Part shown: positions 6,028 through 7,714 of the stretch, piece after piece
How the letters are laid out: every line of letters begins with the position of its first letter
How positions within the stretch are numbered: the first letter of the stretch is position 1
Assembly: GCA_027482795.1 (NCBI GenBank)
Contig: JAIXVS010000208.1
Coordinates: 1-7,714 of the forward strand
Length of the DNA stretch: 7,714 nucleotides
Direction: 5' to 3'
Source: Rhodobacter sp.
GTDB taxonomy: Bacteria; Pseudomonadota; Alphaproteobacteria; Rhodobacterales; Rhodobacteraceae
Position numbers and translations under genes: made by a program
Notes under the pieces: model-generated
Databases searched by the model: none
The model's input: only the letters and a program-made list of their open reading frames with translations
Told to the model about the DNA's origin: nothing

Positions 6028-7714
6028 CTCGTACCTCCATTTTCGCGGGCTTGGTCCCAGTATGAACACATCCGCGTGTAATTCTGCGCCATTTGCGCCA
6101 CAGCTGTGGCGTCATCGACACGGCCTGCCATCCAATCTGCGCCAACATCGGCATGAATCGTGCGGCCAACAGCAAAACCTTTGACCAGCGGATACTTAGC
6201 CGCAAGGCTAAAGGACGCCGCAAGTTCGCTTTCCGATTGGCCAAGGCCAAGAATGACAATGCCCTGAACGTAAGGATCACGCGCCGTAATCGCAGCGCAG
6301 GTCGCAGCCCAAGCAGCATCGCTTTGCATCGGCTCTAGCTTCCACCAATCGGGGTAAATGCCGATGTCATAGAAGCGGTCGATAAGTTTTGCCGTGGTGG
6401 TATCATCCACCGCGCCCACTTTGGACGGAATGATTTCCAGCAGCATTTCCAAGCGGTTACGTCGGCAAGCGTGGAACAGGCGCAGCAGCGTATCTTCTTG
6501 TGCCGCGCGCACTTCAGCGGTATCATCTGGATGGCAAAAGCACAGAACCTTAACGATATGTTCCAGCGGCCATTCGCTTAAACCGCCAAAATCGGGGCCC
6601 AGTTCAGGCTCGAGCGACAGCGGGCGCGAGGACGGCCATTCCACAGGCCGCCCAATCCACAGCCCCTGCCCCGCCGCGCGGTGCAGCGCCGTTTTGCCAA
6701 GGCGGTTGTCGCACAACAGTCCGAATCCCGCCCGCCCAGCGGCCACGGCTTCGGTCGCCTGCAAACACAGTTCTTTGAAACGGCCAATCTTTTCGGGGGT
6801 GGCACCAGCCATAACTTCCAGTTGCGCGCGGTGGTCAAAGGCGAATATCCGCAGATCGCCCCATGTCTGGCGGCGGTTGGTGGCCCAATGCACCTGTTCC
6901 AGTTCCGTATCCTTGCGCAAGGCGGGGTTTTTCACGCCGCGATGCAAGAAAAATTGCAATTCTTCCCAACTGGGATAGGCGGGCGTGCAGCCGTGGCGCG
7001 ACACGGCAAAGGCACCGCAGGCATTGGCATATTTCAGCGCGGTGGGCCAATCGGCCCCGTCCAGCCAACCTTTGGTCAGGCCCGACATAAACCCATCGCC
7101 TGCGCCCAAAACATTAAACACTTCAATGGGAAAGCCCGCGCCCGTTTGCCCATCATCCAAACTGGCAGGGATCGCGCCCGTAAAGGCGACCGCCCCCGAT
7201 GCACCCCTTTTGCAGACCAGAACCGCCCCCGACGCAGCACGAACGGCGCGCAGGGCGGCCAGCGTGTCTGTGCTGCCGCCTGCGATGTGAAATTCCTCTT
7301 CCGTGCCGACGATCAGGTCGAACAAATGCAAATGCGCCTGCAATTTGGCGGTAACGGCAGCAGATTCGATAAAGCGCGCCTCGCCATCGCCATGCCCCGC
7401 AAGGCCCCACAAATTAGGGCGATAATCGATGTCCAGCGCGGTTTGCAGCCCGTGTTTGCGGGCAAAATTCAGCGCCTTTAGCACCGCCGCCTCGGTGCGC
7501 GGATGACTAAGATGCGTGCCCGTAGCCACCACCGCACGGGCCGAGGCAATGAAGGTTTCGTCAATATCATCTTCGCACAGCGCCATATCTGCGCAGTTTT
7601 CGCGGTAGAAAATCAGCGGAAACTGATGCTCGTCCCGAATGCCCATAGCCGCCTGCGCGGTCAGGCGGGCGGGGTCGGGGACAGCGCCCTGCGGATTCAC
7701 ACCCTCGCGCGCAA
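6024..7714 (-). CDS. iolC: IolC kinase fused to DUF2090 aldolase-like domain, 5' end cut
   Basis: Predicted bifunctional enzyme: 5-dehydro-2-deoxygluconokinase (PfkB sugar-kinase family) fused to a DUF2090 domain. The kinase makes the 6-phosphate of 2-deoxy-5-ketogluconate; the second domain probably splits it into dihydroxyacetone phosphate and malonate semialdehyde, the IolJ step. The frame runs off the right edge (Ala-Arg-Glu-Gly before the GTG at 7700), so that GTG is an internal Val and roughly the first 80 kinase residues, including the N-terminal glycine-rich substrate-binding part, are missing. Counting from GTG 7700: FPLIFYRENCADMAL (27-41), an IolC signature; DIDYRPNLW (90-98); the PfkB motif NVLGAGDGFMSG (196-207), with catalytic Asp202; the linker near 250-280; and the DUF2090 domain, about 280-545, with FAFDHR (286-291), LLEIIPSK (420-427) and DWWKLEP (451-457). 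Lys454 is a candidate Schiff-base lysine by analogy with LacD-type aldolases. The aldolase role is inference from family knowledge. Confidence 0.93.
   Translation of the reverse strand, partial: AREGVNPQGAVPDPARLTAQAAMGIRDEHQFPLIFYRENCADMALCEDDIDETFIASARAVVATGTHLSHPRTEAAVLKALNFARKHGLQTALDIDYRPNLWGLAGHGDGEARFIESAAVTAKLQAHLHLFDLIVGTEEEFHIAGGSTDTLAALRAVRAASGAVLVCKRGASGAVAFTGAIPASLDDGQTGAGFPIEVFNVLGAGDGFMSGLTKGWLDGADWPTALKYANACGAFAVSRHGCTPAYPSWEELQFFLHRGVKNPALRKDTELEQVHWATNRRQTWGDLRIFAFDHRAQLEVMAGATPEKIGRFKELCLQATEAVAAGRAGFGLLCDNRLGKTALHRAAGQGLWIGRPVEWPSSRPLSLEPELGPDFGGLSEWPLEHIVKVLCFCHPDDTAEVRAAQEDTLLRLFHACRRNRLEMLLEIIPSKVGAVDDTTTAKLIDRFYDIGIYPDWWKLEPMQSDAAWAATCAAITARDPYVQGIVILGLGQSESELAASFSLAAKYPLVKGFAVGRTIHADVGADWMAGRVDDATAVAQMAQNYTRMCSYWDQARENGGTR
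6033..6038 (-). promoter_or_regulatory. Strong ribosome binding site for iolD inside the iolC end
   Basis: GGAGGT on the minus strand, spacer ACGAG, then ATG 6027. It is encoded by the Gly-Gly-Thr codons at the IolC C-terminus, and the stop and start share ATGA (6024-6027). The pattern fits translational coupling of the iolC fusion and iolD, and it fixes the iolD start. Confidence 0.75.

Noticed and set aside
6028..6069. Upstream start at 6069 adding 14 residues to IolD
   Set aside because: The extra residues do not fit the family, and the ATG at 6027 has a strong GGAGGT and an ATGA overlap with the previous stop.
6681..7481. Plus-strand open frame (266 codons) opposite iolC
   Set aside because: Antisense shadow of the kinase and DUF2090 regions; composition is unnatural and no motif is seen.
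7698..7700. GTG at 7700 as the start of iolC
   Set aside because: The preceding codons Ala-Arg-Glu-Gly continue the normal kinase sequence and the protein would lack its N-terminal part; this is truncation by the window edge.
1..7714. Search for mobile elements, CRISPR arrays, tRNA/rRNA, riboswitches or long repeats
   Set aside because: None seen by reading; the genes are closely packed and uniform in base composition, with no transposase, integrase or repeat array.

Overview
The window reads as GC-rich chromosomal DNA of an alphaproteobacterium, most likely a member of the Rhodobacteraceae (Roseobacter/Rhodobacter group). The reasons are the protein flavour, the short PhoR-type kinase without membrane segments, and the iolC-iolD-iolE-iolB order with a two-domain IolC. 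The taxon is inferred from recall, not from a search. Coding density is very high, and there is no sign of mobile DNA, phage, CRISPR, tRNA or rRNA.

Left part, about 1-2471. A nucleoside hydrolase, cut by the left edge, runs rightward and ends 7 bases from the convergent end of a PhoR-like sensor histidine kinase on the minus strand. A perfect 7-bp stem-loop covers the junction. Upstream of the kinase lies the only sizeable intergenic region (1913-2084). It carries a candidate PHO box, two 7-bp CTGTNNN repeats spaced by 4 bp and reading toward the kinase. A small unrecognised protein gene points away from it and has a possible receiver-like fold. A 36-codon ORF overlaps the start of this gene.

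Right part, about 2468-7714. One tightly packed minus-strand operon for myo-inositol catabolism runs from the right edge leftward: iolC fused to a DUF2090 aldolase-like domain (cut by the right edge), iolD, iolE, iolB. Together they cover inosose dehydration (IolE), ring opening (IolD), isomerisation to 2-deoxy-5-ketogluconate (IolB), then phosphorylation and probably aldol cleavage (IolC fusion). iolC and iolD overlap by ATGA. The other junctions are 14 and 3 bases, each with a visible Shine-Dalgarno sequence, so one transcript with coupled translation is likely. Its promoter, and any iolR, iolG, iolA or transporter genes, must lie outside the window.

I see no convincing undescribed system. 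The best leads are the kinase/small-protein divergent locus with its candidate PHO box, and the fused kinase-aldolase.
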